The notes beneath the pieces were generated by a model. The model saw nothing but the letters and a program-made list of their open reading frames with translations, searched no databases and was not told the origin of the DNA. The position numbers were made by a program, and so were the translations under genes. Below, piece after piece: positions 8,149 to 16,858 of a stretch of 64,000 nucleotides of DNA (positions are counted from its first letter, which is position 1; every line of letters starts with the position of its first letter). Origin of the DNA: Akkermansiaceae bacterium UBA2381 (GTDB taxonomy: Bacteria; Verrucomicrobiota; Verrucomicrobiia; Verrucomicrobiales; DEV007); contig DDSV01000054.1 in NCBI GenBank assembly GCA_002344215.1, positions 62,001-126,000 of the forward strand. The letters are read 5' to 3'.

Positions 8149-9618
8149 TCAGGAGGAAGAGGAGGACTTTCGTGAACTTGCGTCCGGAAAGATAATAAGA
8201 CTGACCGCTTCGCCCTGGAAAAGTTTTTTCCACGCGTTCTCGCGTCCTTCACGTCTTTCGTCCGCTTCGGCAAAGGAAGTGGATTTCCGATCAAACGCGG
8301 TCGCGTCCAGAAGCACATACCGAAGAGGGTGCGATGCCCGCTCGGACAGGGTCCGGTAGACGGCGAGGTGGGTCTCCACCTCGGGAGTCGATCCGAAATT
8401 GAAAAGGAGAAGCAGTTCGCCCTCGCTTTCCAGCATGGGGAAGGAAAAATCCTCCTCGTCCCCGAAAGTGATCGCGGTTTCCCAGGTGACATCGAGAGAC
8501 TGCCCGAACTGGTCCTCCAGTCGTTTGATGAGGGACCTTTTCCCTCCGGAGTCGGGTTCGAATGCATAGGGAACCACATGCACCCGGTGGGCGGTTCCGG
8601 TCGACGTGGCGAGAAGCCGCTCAAAATATCGGTGGGAAATCTCAAGGAAGGGCAGCTTTGCCCCGAGACGAATCGATCGGACGTGCCAGAAAACCGTCAA
8701 CAAGGCCCGTGGAATCAGCACGAAGAGGCCAATCGTCAGGGCGTACCAGTGAATCCAGCGAGCCGCGTTTTCGCCGGAAATTTCCCCCTTTCCCGCCTGC
8801 CAGTGAATTGCATCCAGTTCCGCCAATCCCGGCAGGGTGCCGCCGCTGAGTGAAACGGCCGGCCCGAGAACCAGTTGCAGGAAGGGCCTGAGGTGGGCGC
8901 TGTCGGTGAAGAAAGTGCTTTCCCAGACGGCACGATATTCATTTGCGAGGCCCTTAAGGTACATTCCCCCGATCGCTGAAGCGGCAAGGATGAAGGCCGT
9001 TGCGTGCAGTGTCGCCTTGACTCGTGCAAAGGTCACCGGGCTGTAGAGACGCTGCCAGCGGTTCTCAAACTGGTAACGGGCTCCGGAGATAAGGGATGCT
9101 TTCGTGGTCTCGCCGTTCTCAGCCGGGTTGGTCGGCGCAGAACGCAAATGAAGGAGTCCTCCGAGCCACCCCGTTCTCCCAATTCCCTTGCCTGCGTTCC
9201 GGCCGGGGAAAATACCGACTAACTCCCGCAGGTAGACGAGAAGACTCCACAGAATGATACCGAGGAGGGGGAAAGAGAGAATATTGATTCGTTTCTCTGG
9301 ACCCAGTTCGTTGGTCAGGAATCCGGCGATGGCGGCGACCACGGCGAGAACGAATGTGATGAGCCCGAAGTGCGTCGTAGGATTAGATTCGAGCCAGGGT
9401 GACGCATCGGGATGGCGCGTGAGGATCCGCGATATGAGGGATTCCGCGCGGGTGACGAGGAAATGGTCCCTCTCGGACTCATCTCCCCGACGGCTCAGGG
9501 GAGCTCCCGCAAGAGTGGCCGCCTCCCGTTTGTCGCCCGCCGTCACGAGGAGTTCTCCTTCGTCGGATTCCTCGATCGCCTGGACCATGAGAACTTTTCG
9601 GATGTCGACAGCATTCAT
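8149..9618 (-). CDS. DUF2868 family membrane protein
   Basis: A 489-residue protein with four to five membrane segments: LVAVVAAIAGF-type helix near 110, SFPLLGIILWSLLVYL near 140, a helix near 205 (ATAFILAASAIGGMYL), and WYALTIGLFVLIPRALLT near 290. A soluble C-terminal part contains DATAFDRKS and IFPDASSRKSS-type segments. It immediately precedes the DUF3482 GTPase (3-base gap), so the two are almost certainly co-expressed and probably interact. No enzymatic motif was recognised. The ATG at 9618 is 17 bases after the ruvC stop. Confidence 0.8.
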   Translation of the reverse strand: MNAVDIRKVLMVQAIEESDEGELLVTAGDKREAATLAGAPLSRRGDESERDHFLVTRAESLISRILTRHPDASPWLESNPTTHFGLITFVLAVVAAIAGFLTNELGPEKRINILSFPLLGIILWSLLVYLRELVGIFPGRNAGKGIGRTGWLGGLLHLRSAPTNPAENGETTKASLISGARYQFENRWQRLYSPVTFARVKATLHATAFILAASAIGGMYLKGLANEYRAVWESTFFTDSAHLRPFLQLVLGPAVSLSGGTLPGLAELDAIHWQAGKGEISGENAARWIHWYALTIGLFVLIPRALLTVFWHVRSIRLGAKLPFLEISHRYFERLLATSTGTAHRVHVVPYAFEPDSGGKRSLIKRLEDQFGQSLDVTWETAITFGDEEDFSFPMLESEGELLLLFNFGSTPEVETHLAVYRTLSERASHPLRYVLLDATAFDRKSTSFAEADERREGRENAWKKLFQGEAVSLIIFPDASSRKSSSSS

Positions 9619-9635
9619 CGTGGGCGATCCTGTCC

Positions 9636-10160
9636 TCAGAGGGAAACGGGTTGGTCAGTGGCGGCGGTGACACGTCCGGGTTCCCGGGTGTAGCAATGGG
9701 CCATTCCGATGGCGAGGGCATCCGCCGCATCCGCCTGGGGAGTCTCGGTGAGTCCGAGGAGAGCTCGCATCATGAAGGCGACCTGCTGTTTGGCGGCGCC
9801 GCCCTGTCCCACGACGGCCTGTTTGATCCGTCTGGGGGCATATTCGTAGATCTCAAGTCCGTGCTCTGCGGCGGCCAGGATCGCCGCTCCGCGTGCCGCG
9901 CCCATGGTGATCGCGGTTTTGTAGCTCTGCACGTAGATGATTCCCTCGACGGCACATACCTCCGGCGAGTGTTCCCGGATGACGTCGAGAATGCCCTCAC
10001 GGATCGCGACCAGACAGCCCGATTGACGCAGATTGCGGTGGTTCTGGATCACCCCGTACGACAAGGCCCGATACTTCGGCTTGCAGGCCGGAGCGAGGGT
10101 TTGTTCAATGACGGCGAAACCGGTGTTCCGCAACGCCGGGTCGATAGCCAGGACACGCAC
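9636..10160 (-). CDS. ruvC: Crossover junction endodeoxyribonuclease RuvC
   Basis: Resolves Holliday junctions with RuvAB. The RNase H-like fold carries the four acidic metal ligands: D7 (MRVLAIDPA), E72 (VEGIIYV), D144 and D147 (DAADALAIG). APRRIKQAVVGQGGAAKQQV matches the conserved DNA-binding helix region. The 174-residue length is normal. It starts a likely three-gene run with the DUF2868 and GTPase genes; no ruvA or ruvB is in view. The promoter must lie in the 67 bases after the SurA-like gene, or transcription reads through from mfd. Confidence 0.95.
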   Translation of the reverse strand: MRVLAIDPALRNTGFAVIEQTLAPACKPKYRALSYGVIQNHRNLRQSGCLVAIREGILDVIREHSPEVCAVEGIIYVQSYKTAITMGAARGAAILAAAEHGLEIYEYAPRRIKQAVVGQGGAAKQQVAFMMRALLGLTETPQADAADALAIGMAHCYTREPGRVTAATDQPVSL

Positions 10161-10227
10161 AGGGGAAAGTTACACTGGATTCCGGTGCAGGCACCTTTGT
10201 TTCGCAATCCCAATGCAGGATCGGCAA

Positions 10228-11274
10228 TTAATCCTCGTAAATGCGGACGTTGGCGTCGCGCCGCAATTTCAGAAGCCACCCTTCAACATTTTTCTGCTTC
10301 TTCTCGATGGTGAGGCGTTGATCCACCTCCTTCTCGAGTTCCTCAAAGCCAGGGGTCGATCCGCCCACCCTTCCATCCACCTTGAGAATGCGCCAGAAAG
10401 GACCATCGTCGAGCGGCTGGCTGATCTTGCCGCTCGGAAGACTGTAGGCCATCTGGGTGAGCCCGGCGTTCAAAGTGTCCCGGCCCAGAACTCCAACGTA
10501 ACCGCCCTTGGAAGCGAAGCTGTCAGCCGAATGTTTTTTCGCCAGTTCCCCGAAATCCGCCCCGCTGTTGAGCTGCGACACGATCCCGTCGACGACCTTC
10601 TTCTGGGCCTCGAGGCTGCTGGAATCCGTTTGTTTGGGGATGGACATGATCCTCAATTTGGGCTGTCCCTCCTTGGCGAACTCTCCTTTGATCTCCTCAA
10701 ACTTGGCCTTCTTCTCCCAAGGGGTATTGGGGATCTTGTCGTCCCCCGAATTCTGGGAACGAAGCGCCTGAATCGCGATCTGATCGCGTTGGATCTCACG
10801 GAACTGGGAAATCGTCATCCCCGTTTTCTTCAACTCCTCCATGAATTTATCCTTGTCCCCTTTGAATCGATCCGTCACGAACCGGTTGACTGATTCATCC
10901 ACGTACTGATCCTTGATCACTCCGCCCCGCTTCTTGAACTCACTGAGGATGAGGTTCCGGTCGATCAAATCATCGAGGGCCCGGCCTTCCATCTGGCGGA
11001 TTTCCCGCTCCGCTTCGGTGCGGCTGACCATTCCTTTGTTGCCCATGAGCCAGACCTGAACCTGGGTCTGGACCGCCTGATCCACCATCGTTTGAGTGAT
11101 CGGTTCCCCGTTGACGACCGCTTTGATGCGGTTCAGTTCGACAGGAGCGGATTCCGCGCAGGAGACTACCAGTCCCAGGAGCAATAGGACGGTCGGGAAA
11201 ATGCGATGAGGAGACGGTTTCAGGATCATCTTTAAAAGGGTGGAAAAGTTCGGGGGCACTTGAAATCGCCTCAC
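10228..11274 (-). CDS. SurA/PpiC-type periplasmic peptidyl-prolyl isomerase
   Basis: Predicted outer-membrane-protein chaperone. The N-terminal SurA-like domain contains AVVNGEPITQTMVDQAV and long helices to about residue 170. A parvulin domain spans ~200-300 (SGADFGELAKKHSADSFASKGGYVG and LPSGKISQPLDDG). The GTG at 11274 overlaps the mfd stop as GTGA, which suggests coupled translation. An in-frame ATG at 11229 directly precedes the signal peptide (MILKPSPHRIFPTVLLLLG..SCAES) and may be the real start. Neither has a strong Shine-Dalgarno. The signal ends in VVSCAES, so a lipoprotein is possible. Confidence 0.88.
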   Translation of the reverse strand: MRRFQVPPNFSTLLKMILKPSPHRIFPTVLLLLGLVVSCAESAPVELNRIKAVVNGEPITQTMVDQAVQTQVQVWLMGNKGMVSRTEAEREIRQMEGRALDDLIDRNLILSEFKKRGGVIKDQYVDESVNRFVTDRFKGDKDKFMEELKKTGMTISQFREIQRDQIAIQALRSQNSGDDKIPNTPWEKKAKFEEIKGEFAKEGQPKLRIMSIPKQTDSSSLEAQKKVVDGIVSQLNSGADFGELAKKHSADSFASKGGYVGVLGRDTLNAGLTQMAYSLPSGKISQPLDDGPFWRILKVDGRVGGSTPGFEELEKEVDQRLTIEKKQKNVEGWLLKLRRDANVRIYED

Positions 11275-14200
11275 AAGTCTAAGACCCAGTCGAGCGCTGA
11301 CTCAAGCCATTCTTCCTCGTTGTCTCCTATTAAACGCGGAAACTTCCCGTTTATTTGAATGTACTTCCCGTTTTTGGTCAGTTTCAGCTTCTGATCCTGG
11401 ATCTCCAGGGCCCCGCAGCCTTTGCGGGCGGCGCGGATTTTGATCTCGGTAGCCGTCAGGAGATGTTCTGCTGCCGGAGGAAGATGACCGAAACGGTCCC
11501 GCCAGTTCTCCCGCAGTGCACTGAGGTCCTCGACCTGCGACGCCTCCGCCAATTCGCGGTAGGCGGTGATGCGGAGCCGGGCTTCCGGCATGTAGTCGGC
11601 GGGAATGAAGGCGGGCAGGCTCCCCGAGGGATCTTTGAGGTAGGCCGCCTCGTTGGTGCAGAGAAAATCGATGTGCAGGGAAAGGTCGATACGATCGGCG
11701 GCCGGTTCGCCCTTCAGCTTCGAGACGGACTGCTTCAGCAACTGGCAATAGAGGTCGAAACCGATCGCGGCGATATGCCCGCTTTGCTGCGTTCCGAGGA
11801 GGTTTCCCGCCCCCCGGATTTCGAGGTCTCGCATCGCGATTTTGAAACCGGCCCCGAGGGAAGAGTATTGTTTGATCGCGTTGATCCGCTTTCGCGCGTC
11901 TCCCACCGTAAGCATGTCGGGCGGCAGCATCAGATAGGCGTAGGCCCGCCGGTCGGCCCGGCCCACCCGGCCTCGAATCTGATAGAGGTCGGCCAGCCCG
12001 AAACGATCGGCCCGGTCAATCATGATGGTGTTGGCATTCGGAATATCAACGCCACTTTCAATGATCGTGGTGCAGACGAGGACATCGAATTCGTGCCGAA
12101 TGAAGCGGCTCATCACGTCCTCCAACTCATCGCTGTCCATCTGCCCGTGACCGACCTCGACCCGCGCTCCGGGAACGAGGGCTTCGATGCGTCGTTTCAC
12201 CCCCTGGATGGACTTCACCCGATTGTGCAGGAAAAAGACCTGCCCCTGACGGGCGATCTCCTTTTCGATGGCGGAACGGATGATGCGTTCATCGTAGGGG
12301 CAGACCGTGGTCGCGACAGGACGCCGGTTCGGCGGCGGGGTGTCGATGATGGACATCTCCCGGACTCCCATCATCGAGAGGTAAAGGGTTCGCGGAATCG
12401 GCGTCGCGGAAAGAGTCAGCACATCGACGAAGCGCCACATCTCCTTGAACCGCTCCTTGTGCTGGACTCCGAAGCGCTGCTCCTCATCGACCACGACCAG
12501 GCCGAGATTTTTGAACTGCACGTCTTTCGAAATAACCCGGTGGGTTCCGATGACGATGTCGGTGGAACCCGCGATCAGATTGGCCAGGGTGGTGCGCTGC
12601 TCCGAATGGGTGCGGTAACGGCTCAGCGTTTCGATGCTGATGGGAAAGTCCGACATCCGTTCCCGGAAGTTCCGGAAATGTTGTTCTGCGAGGACTGTGG
12701 TCGGAGCGAGAATGGCGACCTGTTTTCCTGACATGACCGCCTTGAAGGCCGCGCGAATCGCCACCTCGGTTTTCCCGAAACCAACGTCGCCGCAGATGAG
12801 CCGGTCCATCGGCTTCGGACTCTCCATGTCGGTTTTGGCGTCCTCGATGGCGCGGAGCTGATCGGGAGTCTCTTTGTAAATGAAGGCGTGTTCGAATTCC
12901 CACTGCCACTTGTTGTCCGGAGGATGGGAAAAGCCCCGGTGCGAAGCCCGCTCCGCCTGAACGGAGAGGAGCCGTCCGGCATAATCGAGGATGGAGTTCT
13001 CAGCATCCCGCCGGATGCGCGACCAGCGTTTGTCGCCGAGACGGGAAAGCTTCGGGGCATTTTTCCCCGTCCCGATGTAGCGGGAGACAAGATGCGCCTG
13101 ATCCAGCGGAACAAAGAGCCGGGCCTGTTCGTCGTACTCGATCTCCAGCACCTCCTGGCTGCCGTCACTCGACTCGCGCGTGCGGATGCCGCGGAATTTT
13201 CCGATCCCGTAGTCAATATGCACGACGAGGTCTCCGTAGCCGTATTCCCGGAGATCGCTCACCTGCTTGCTGGCCTGCAACTCCCGCGCGATGCGGTAGC
13301 GGCGTCGGCCCCGCTGGTTCTGGTAACGTCCGAAGATCTCCGCATCACTCAGGACCGCCAGCTTCGCGTCAGGAATGGTGAACCCCCGGCTCAGCGTGCC
13401 AATCATCGGCTTGAGAAATCCGTCGTTCCACGCATTCTCGAAAATCAGTTCGGTGAAGCGCTCCTTTTCACCCTCGGAATGGAAGGCCATCAGCACCGTC
13501 CACTTCGCTTTCCTCCAGGCGGCGATCTGGCGGGAGAACTCCTCCCTCCTGGCTTCCTGAAGAATAAAGTCCCCGGCACCAAACTCGCCGAGAGGATTGT
13601 CAAAACAGGCCCCGTCAAAGTCCTCGGGACCGGACGCTTCCGCGGTCAACCCGCTGCTGATCCTGACATGGGCGAGCTCGCTGTCGCACTCGACTGCGAT
13701 GATCAGATCATTCTCCCCCAGGTAATCGGAAATGCGCCCTGACAGCTCCATATTCGCCTCACTCAGGAGAATCTCGCAGGACTCGACCCGACCGATCGAA
13801 GTCTGCGTATCAACGTCGAACTCGCGGATGGACTCGACCTCATCGTCGAACAGTTCGATCCGCACCGGATGGACCGCATGCCAGGAAAAAACATCAATGA
13901 TCCCCCCGCGCAGTGCGAACTGGCCCCGTTGGAAGACCTGCGCCTCCCGCTCATAACCAGCCGTCTCCAGCTTTCCGGCAAAAGACTCCAGAGCCAGTTT
14001 GTCTTTTGGTGTGAGGACTTCCGCCTGACGGGAGAGTGAACCCGGGGGAGGGGCCCCCTCGGCGAGCGATTCCGCTGTGAGCACGACCACGGCATCCCCT
14101 TTTTCCCGGGTGATCTCGTGAATCTCCTTCAGCACCGCAAGCCGCTCCGCCGCCGAGTCGGGATCAGGAAGCGTCTCTTCAAAGCCGGCCCACTCATACT

Positions 14201-14516
14201 CGGGAAGGAAAAGGGCCTCGTGCCCCCAGACGCTGATTTCGCCCTGCATTACCTCCTGCGCCTTCACCTGAGGACAGAGGACCCAGACGGCGGAGTCGAG
14301 ATTTCCCGCCTCGCGCCAGGCCGTAATCGCCGCCGCCACATAGAGTGGTTGCCCCGCTTCCGCCACATGATCGAAGACCGCCGGATTCTCCGGAGTCGCC
14401 AGCGGGACGGCCTTCAGGGCAGCCGAGAGCCGGCGGCTCCGTCGCAGGGGCGCAGCCAGCAGGTCAATCGGAGCGGTATTGCTGGAAGGTTTCAAGGAGC
14501 GGGAGACTACAGGCAA
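11271..14516 (-). CDS. mfd: Transcription-repair coupling factor Mfd
   Basis: Superfamily 2 translocase that removes stalled RNA polymerase and recruits UvrA. The 1081-residue protein has the UvrB-homology N-terminal region, the RNA-polymerase-interacting CarD-like domain (YGDLVVHIDYGIGKFRGI, about 425-490), then the translocase with Walker A GDVGFGKTEVA, DEEQRFG, and motif VI QIRGRVGRADR. The C-terminal TRCF domain follows. It precedes the SurA-like gene with a 4-base overlap. Divergent from the small zinc-ribbon gene, with about 196 bases of AT-rich intergenic DNA between them. Confidence 0.97.
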   Translation of the reverse strand: MPVVSRSLKPSSNTAPIDLLAAPLRRSRRLSAALKAVPLATPENPAVFDHVAEAGQPLYVAAAITAWREAGNLDSAVWVLCPQVKAQEVMQGEISVWGHEALFLPEYEWAGFEETLPDPDSAAERLAVLKEIHEITREKGDAVVVLTAESLAEGAPPPGSLSRQAEVLTPKDKLALESFAGKLETAGYEREAQVFQRGQFALRGGIIDVFSWHAVHPVRIELFDDEVESIREFDVDTQTSIGRVESCEILLSEANMELSGRISDYLGENDLIIAVECDSELAHVRISSGLTAEASGPEDFDGACFDNPLGEFGAGDFILQEARREEFSRQIAAWRKAKWTVLMAFHSEGEKERFTELIFENAWNDGFLKPMIGTLSRGFTIPDAKLAVLSDAEIFGRYQNQRGRRRYRIARELQASKQVSDLREYGYGDLVVHIDYGIGKFRGIRTRESSDGSQEVLEIEYDEQARLFVPLDQAHLVSRYIGTGKNAPKLSRLGDKRWSRIRRDAENSILDYAGRLLSVQAERASHRGFSHPPDNKWQWEFEHAFIYKETPDQLRAIEDAKTDMESPKPMDRLICGDVGFGKTEVAIRAAFKAVMSGKQVAILAPTTVLAEQHFRNFRERMSDFPISIETLSRYRTHSEQRTTLANLIAGSTDIVIGTHRVISKDVQFKNLGLVVVDEEQRFGVQHKERFKEMWRFVDVLTLSATPIPRTLYLSMMGVREMSIIDTPPPNRRPVATTVCPYDERIIRSAIEKEIARQGQVFFLHNRVKSIQGVKRRIEALVPGARVEVGHGQMDSDELEDVMSRFIRHEFDVLVCTTIIESGVDIPNANTIMIDRADRFGLADLYQIRGRVGRADRRAYAYLMLPPDMLTVGDARKRINAIKQYSSLGAGFKIAMRDLEIRGAGNLLGTQQSGHIAAIGFDLYCQLLKQSVSKLKGEPAADRIDLSLHIDFLCTNEAAYLKDPSGSLPAFIPADYMPEARLRITAYRELAEASQVEDLSALRENWRDRFGHLPPAAEHLLTATEIKIRAARKGCGALEIQDQKLKLTKNGKYIQINGKFPRLIGDNEEEWLESALDWVLDL

Positions 14517-14610
14517 ATGCCTACGCTCGAAACCGGATTTCCAGTTTCCGCAGGGCAGAAAGCAACAATCCTCCCGCTTACGACTCAGGAATGTGAAAAG
14601 TCACTTAAGC

Positions 14611-14639
14611 TTAGCGGAATACCTCGCACATTTTATAAT
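14611..14639 (+). promoter_or_regulatory. Candidate promoter for the small zinc-ribbon gene
   Basis: A perfect TATAAT lies at 14634-14639, with TTAGCG as a weak -35 at 14611-14616 and a 17-bp spacer. The surrounding 14600-14700 is unusually AT-rich for this genome. A second candidate, TTGCAA at 14675 with TAAATT at 14698 (17-bp spacer), would place the transcript start almost at the ATG. Confidence 0.4.
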
Positions 14640-14712
14640 ATTTATGATAAAATTGCAGATTTGGGATTTCATTCTTGCAAAAAAAGCGCTTCGCGGGTAA
14701 ATTCCCAGACGC

Positions 14713-14949
14713 ATGTCAAAGGAGAACACCGCTTTAGCTGAACGTGCCAAGAGGGCCCGCCGTATTGTCAAAAACCCCACCCTTTACAAGGTGTGTCTGG
14801 GTTGTGATTCTATCGTGGCCAGCAAGGTCAACATTTGTCCCAATTGCCATGCCTATCGTTATGAGTGTGACGAAGACGCCGTGGTGAACCAGGCCAGGGC
14901 ACTCTCGACACGCGAGCAAAACTCAGTCGTGGCTGAGGATTTGATCTGA
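14713..14949 (+). CDS. Small zinc-ribbon protein
   Basis: A 78-residue protein with two CxxC knuckles, CLGCD (residues ~28-31) and CPNCH (~43-46), 12-15 residues apart, as in a treble-clef or zinc-ribbon fold. The N-terminus is basic (RAKRARRIVKNP) and the C-terminus acidic. The arrangement suggests nucleic-acid or ribosome/RNA-polymerase binding, but no function is known to me. It is divergent from mfd and has its own AT-rich upstream region. Clean reading frame and conserved cysteine spacing support it as real. Confidence 0.8.
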   Translation: MSKENTALAERAKRARRIVKNPTLYKVCLGCDSIVASKVNICPNCHAYRYECDEDAVVNQARALSTREQNSVVAEDLI

Positions 14950-15072
14950 TTTTCCGCGAGTGGCAGGATTGCCTGAAGGGGAAGGGATTTCCGAAGAAAA
15001 CCCTTGCAAATCCTCCTCATCCCATCATCTTGCCGTCCTCGCAGTTCGGCGGTTTCCGCCGCCCTTGTGAAC

Positions 15073-15157
15073 GGGTAGATTCCGGAGCGGTCAAACGGGG
15101 CAGACTGTAAATCTGCTGGCTATGCCTTCGAAGGTTCGAATCCTTCTCTGCCCACCA
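15073..15157 (+). tRNA. tRNA-Tyr (anticodon GTA)
   Basis: The acceptor stem pairs GGGTAGA (15073-15079) with TCTGCCC (15147-15153, one G-T pair), followed by discriminator A and an encoded CCA. The anticodon stem is GCAGA/TCTGC around CTGTAAA, with GTA at 15107-15109. The T arm is AAGG-TTCGAAT-CCTT and a long variable arm of class II type is present, as expected for bacterial tRNA-Tyr. The foreign region begins just past its 3' end, so it is a likely integration site. Confidence 0.95.
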
Positions 15158-15346
15158 CATTCTCCTTCAAGGAGTTGTGGATTTTATTTGAGAGCCGGCC
15201 GGGCTCTGAAATGGGCGACCTGCCATTGACCTGCCACTTTTTCGGGCGGTCGATTTTTTCTTCGTAGCGGAAGAATTTTTTCTCGAGAGAAGCTCTCCCC
15301 GGGACATTTGCTACTGACTTCGGTCCCGGGAAGAGATTTTTTTCGG

Positions 15347-16159
15347 TCACTCAGACTGATCTGAGGGTGATTCCCAGTCGCCCGGCTTAGAGACAACGAG
15401 GTGAAGATTGGGTAGGATCAATTGGAAGAGACTTAAAATTCCCTTTCTCATCTCTTTGGTCGGATGCTCTTCGTGTAGCGTGTTGAGCCCGGCGACGAGA
15501 TCGATGAACAACTTCTGGAGTGAAAGTTTTTCCTCGGGCTTTAGCGCAGGCTGATTTCCTATCTCGTCGAGTTTTCGCTGGGCTGTCCCGGAGTCGATGT
15601 AACCTTCGACCCAGAGTGAATCGGGGACCTGGCTTCCATCGTGCAGGACGGCGGACTCGGTTTCTCGATCGCCTACCTGACTGGTGGGCTCACGGCTCAC
15701 CTTTTTGATTCGCGATTTCACCACTTCGGGAAGCATTGCTCGAACCTCTTGGGAGACGACTTCCGCAGTGGGCTGGTTTTCACCTGCGGCTTCGACGGCG
15801 TTGATCCAGGCTCTTGATCTCTCTTCCGGCGACTTCAGTCGGAAGAGCGGACGGACCTGGGCCTCGTTGTTCGGAAGTCTGGAAATGTTGCCAATTGGTA
15901 ACATTTTCTCTTCCAGCTCGGAAACGACTTCCTTTGCTTTGATCAAGCGCGAAGCGTGCTGGCGTGTTAAGCCGTGCTTCTTCTTGAGGAAATCGTCCCA
16001 GGTTTCAAACTCGACGCGATAGAGGCGTCGACCTTTGATCTCGGCAAAGGCGCTTCCCACTTCGAGGAAGGTTGTCAGTCCGGCTATGATCGTTTTGTTG
16101 AGTGCTGCGTATCTGTTGGCATCGATCTCTGTGGGATCGACAATTGAATTTTTGGTCAT
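15347..16159 (-). CDS. Plasmid/island-type protein of unknown function
   Basis: A 270-residue soluble protein, 190 bases from the tRNA. The N-terminal ~110 residues have a pattern I associate with plasmid and island proteins: AALNKTIIAGLTTFLEVG, LYRVEF.TWDDF, HGLTRQHASRLIKA (helix-turn-helix-like), PIGN..LPNNEAQVRPL and SPEERSRAWINAVE. The last two resemble the helical region following ParB-type HTH domains. The rest is charged and helical, with no catalytic motif. A DNA-binding partition or regulatory role is plausible, not shown. The start ATG at 16159 lacks a clear Shine-Dalgarno. Confidence 0.65.
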   Translation of the reverse strand: MTKNSIVDPTEIDANRYAALNKTIIAGLTTFLEVGSAFAEIKGRRLYRVEFETWDDFLKKKHGLTRQHASRLIKAKEVVSELEEKMLPIGNISRLPNNEAQVRPLFRLKSPEERSRAWINAVEAAGENQPTAEVVSQEVRAMLPEVVKSRIKKVSREPTSQVGDRETESAVLHDGSQVPDSLWVEGYIDSGTAQRKLDEIGNQPALKPEEKLSLQKLFIDLVAGLNTLHEEHPTKEMRKGILSLFQLILPNLHLVVSKPGDWESPSDQSE

Positions 16160-16522
16160 GTGATTCTGGGTAGGCTTGAGCCCCAGAAAGAAACCGGCGG
16201 AAACCGTGGCGAAGGTGGCGGCACCTAGACACAGCAGACCGTCGGCCTCCCTGAAGGGGCCATTGGCTTTGCTTGTGTCTGGCTTGGCCTGGGCGAATGC
16301 CCGTGTCGGCGTCGAGTTGGTTGCCGAAAAAGTGCCAGAATCTATGTTGCCTTGACGTTCCCAATCAAGTCGGGCTAATGACAGCGTCTAATCTGCCTCT
16401 GCTTCCAGTGAGTTGCGAAACCGAACTCCGTGGGAAAAGTGCAGGACAACTCCCGCGCTGTCAAATTGCGGTCCAGGTTTTCGGAATCAGGGCGTCCAGC
16501 GCGCGACGAGAATCGCTCAATC
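16160..16522. other. Gene-free stretch of 363 bases
   Basis: Short overlapping ORFs exist in several frames, but none has a protein-like composition, a recognisable start or a supported product. It is the upstream region of the 15347-16159 gene and the downstream region of the XRE gene. I see no convincing repeat, hairpin terminator or RNA. Confidence 0.5.
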
Positions 16523-16765
16523 TCAACTGCCGTGCTCCGCCTTCTGGACAAACTCCCAGAGATCCTGTCCGAGAGCCCTAGCCACGGCGTGGCAGAAATA
16601 GAGGGTCGGCCTCCGGTCCCCGTTCTCGACCATGGTGACGCCGCTCCGACTGACTCCGGCCTTCCCGGCAAGCGTCGCCTGGGACCACCCCTTCTCTTGG
16701 CGGGCCTGCTTGATCAGGGCGACGACAGCACTGGAAAATTCCTCTGATTGATGGGCGTCCAACAA
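16523..16765 (-). CDS. XRE-family (Cro/C1-type) transcriptional regulator
   Basis: An 80-residue single-domain HTH protein. The helix-turn-helix reads WSQATLAGKAGVSRSGVTMV followed by ENGDRRPTL, the usual wing/helix 4 region. No extra dimerisation or sensor domain is present. The perfect palindrome GTCACTATAGTGAC lies 35 bases upstream, between this gene and the divergent 16859 gene. Repression of both is likely. Confidence 0.85.
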   Translation of the reverse strand: MLDAHQSEEFSSAVVALIKQARQEKGWSQATLAGKAGVSRSGVTMVENGDRRPTLYFCHAVARALGQDLWEFVQKAEHGS

Positions 16766-16799
16766 CCCACCATTGGCTTTGACAGGTAGCCAGCGCTAC

Positions 16800-16813
16800 G
16801 TCACTATAGTGAC
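16800..16813. promoter_or_regulatory. Perfect 14-bp palindromic operator candidate
   Basis: GTCACTATAGTGAC is fully symmetric. It is centred 41 bases from the XRE start (16765) and 52 bases before the divergent ATG (16859). It overlaps a promoter-like arrangement (TTGACA at 16779-16784, CACTAT or TATAGT about 17-20 bases downstream), which is where a Cro/C1-type repressor would bind. Confidence 0.6.
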
Positions 16814-16858
16814 CGTGGAAGGTGAAACTTCCTCTGAGATGGATTTCTGCCAAGCATC

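Noticed and set aside
10033..10893. 286-codon plus-strand ORF opposite the SurA-like and RuvC genes
   Set aside because: Shadow of two well-supported genes in the other strand, with no domain signal.
15120..15350. Minus-strand 76-codon ORF ending GREGFEPSKA
   Set aside because: Its C-terminus is the antisense of the tRNA-Tyr T arm, the well-known artefact of ORFs called through tRNA genes.
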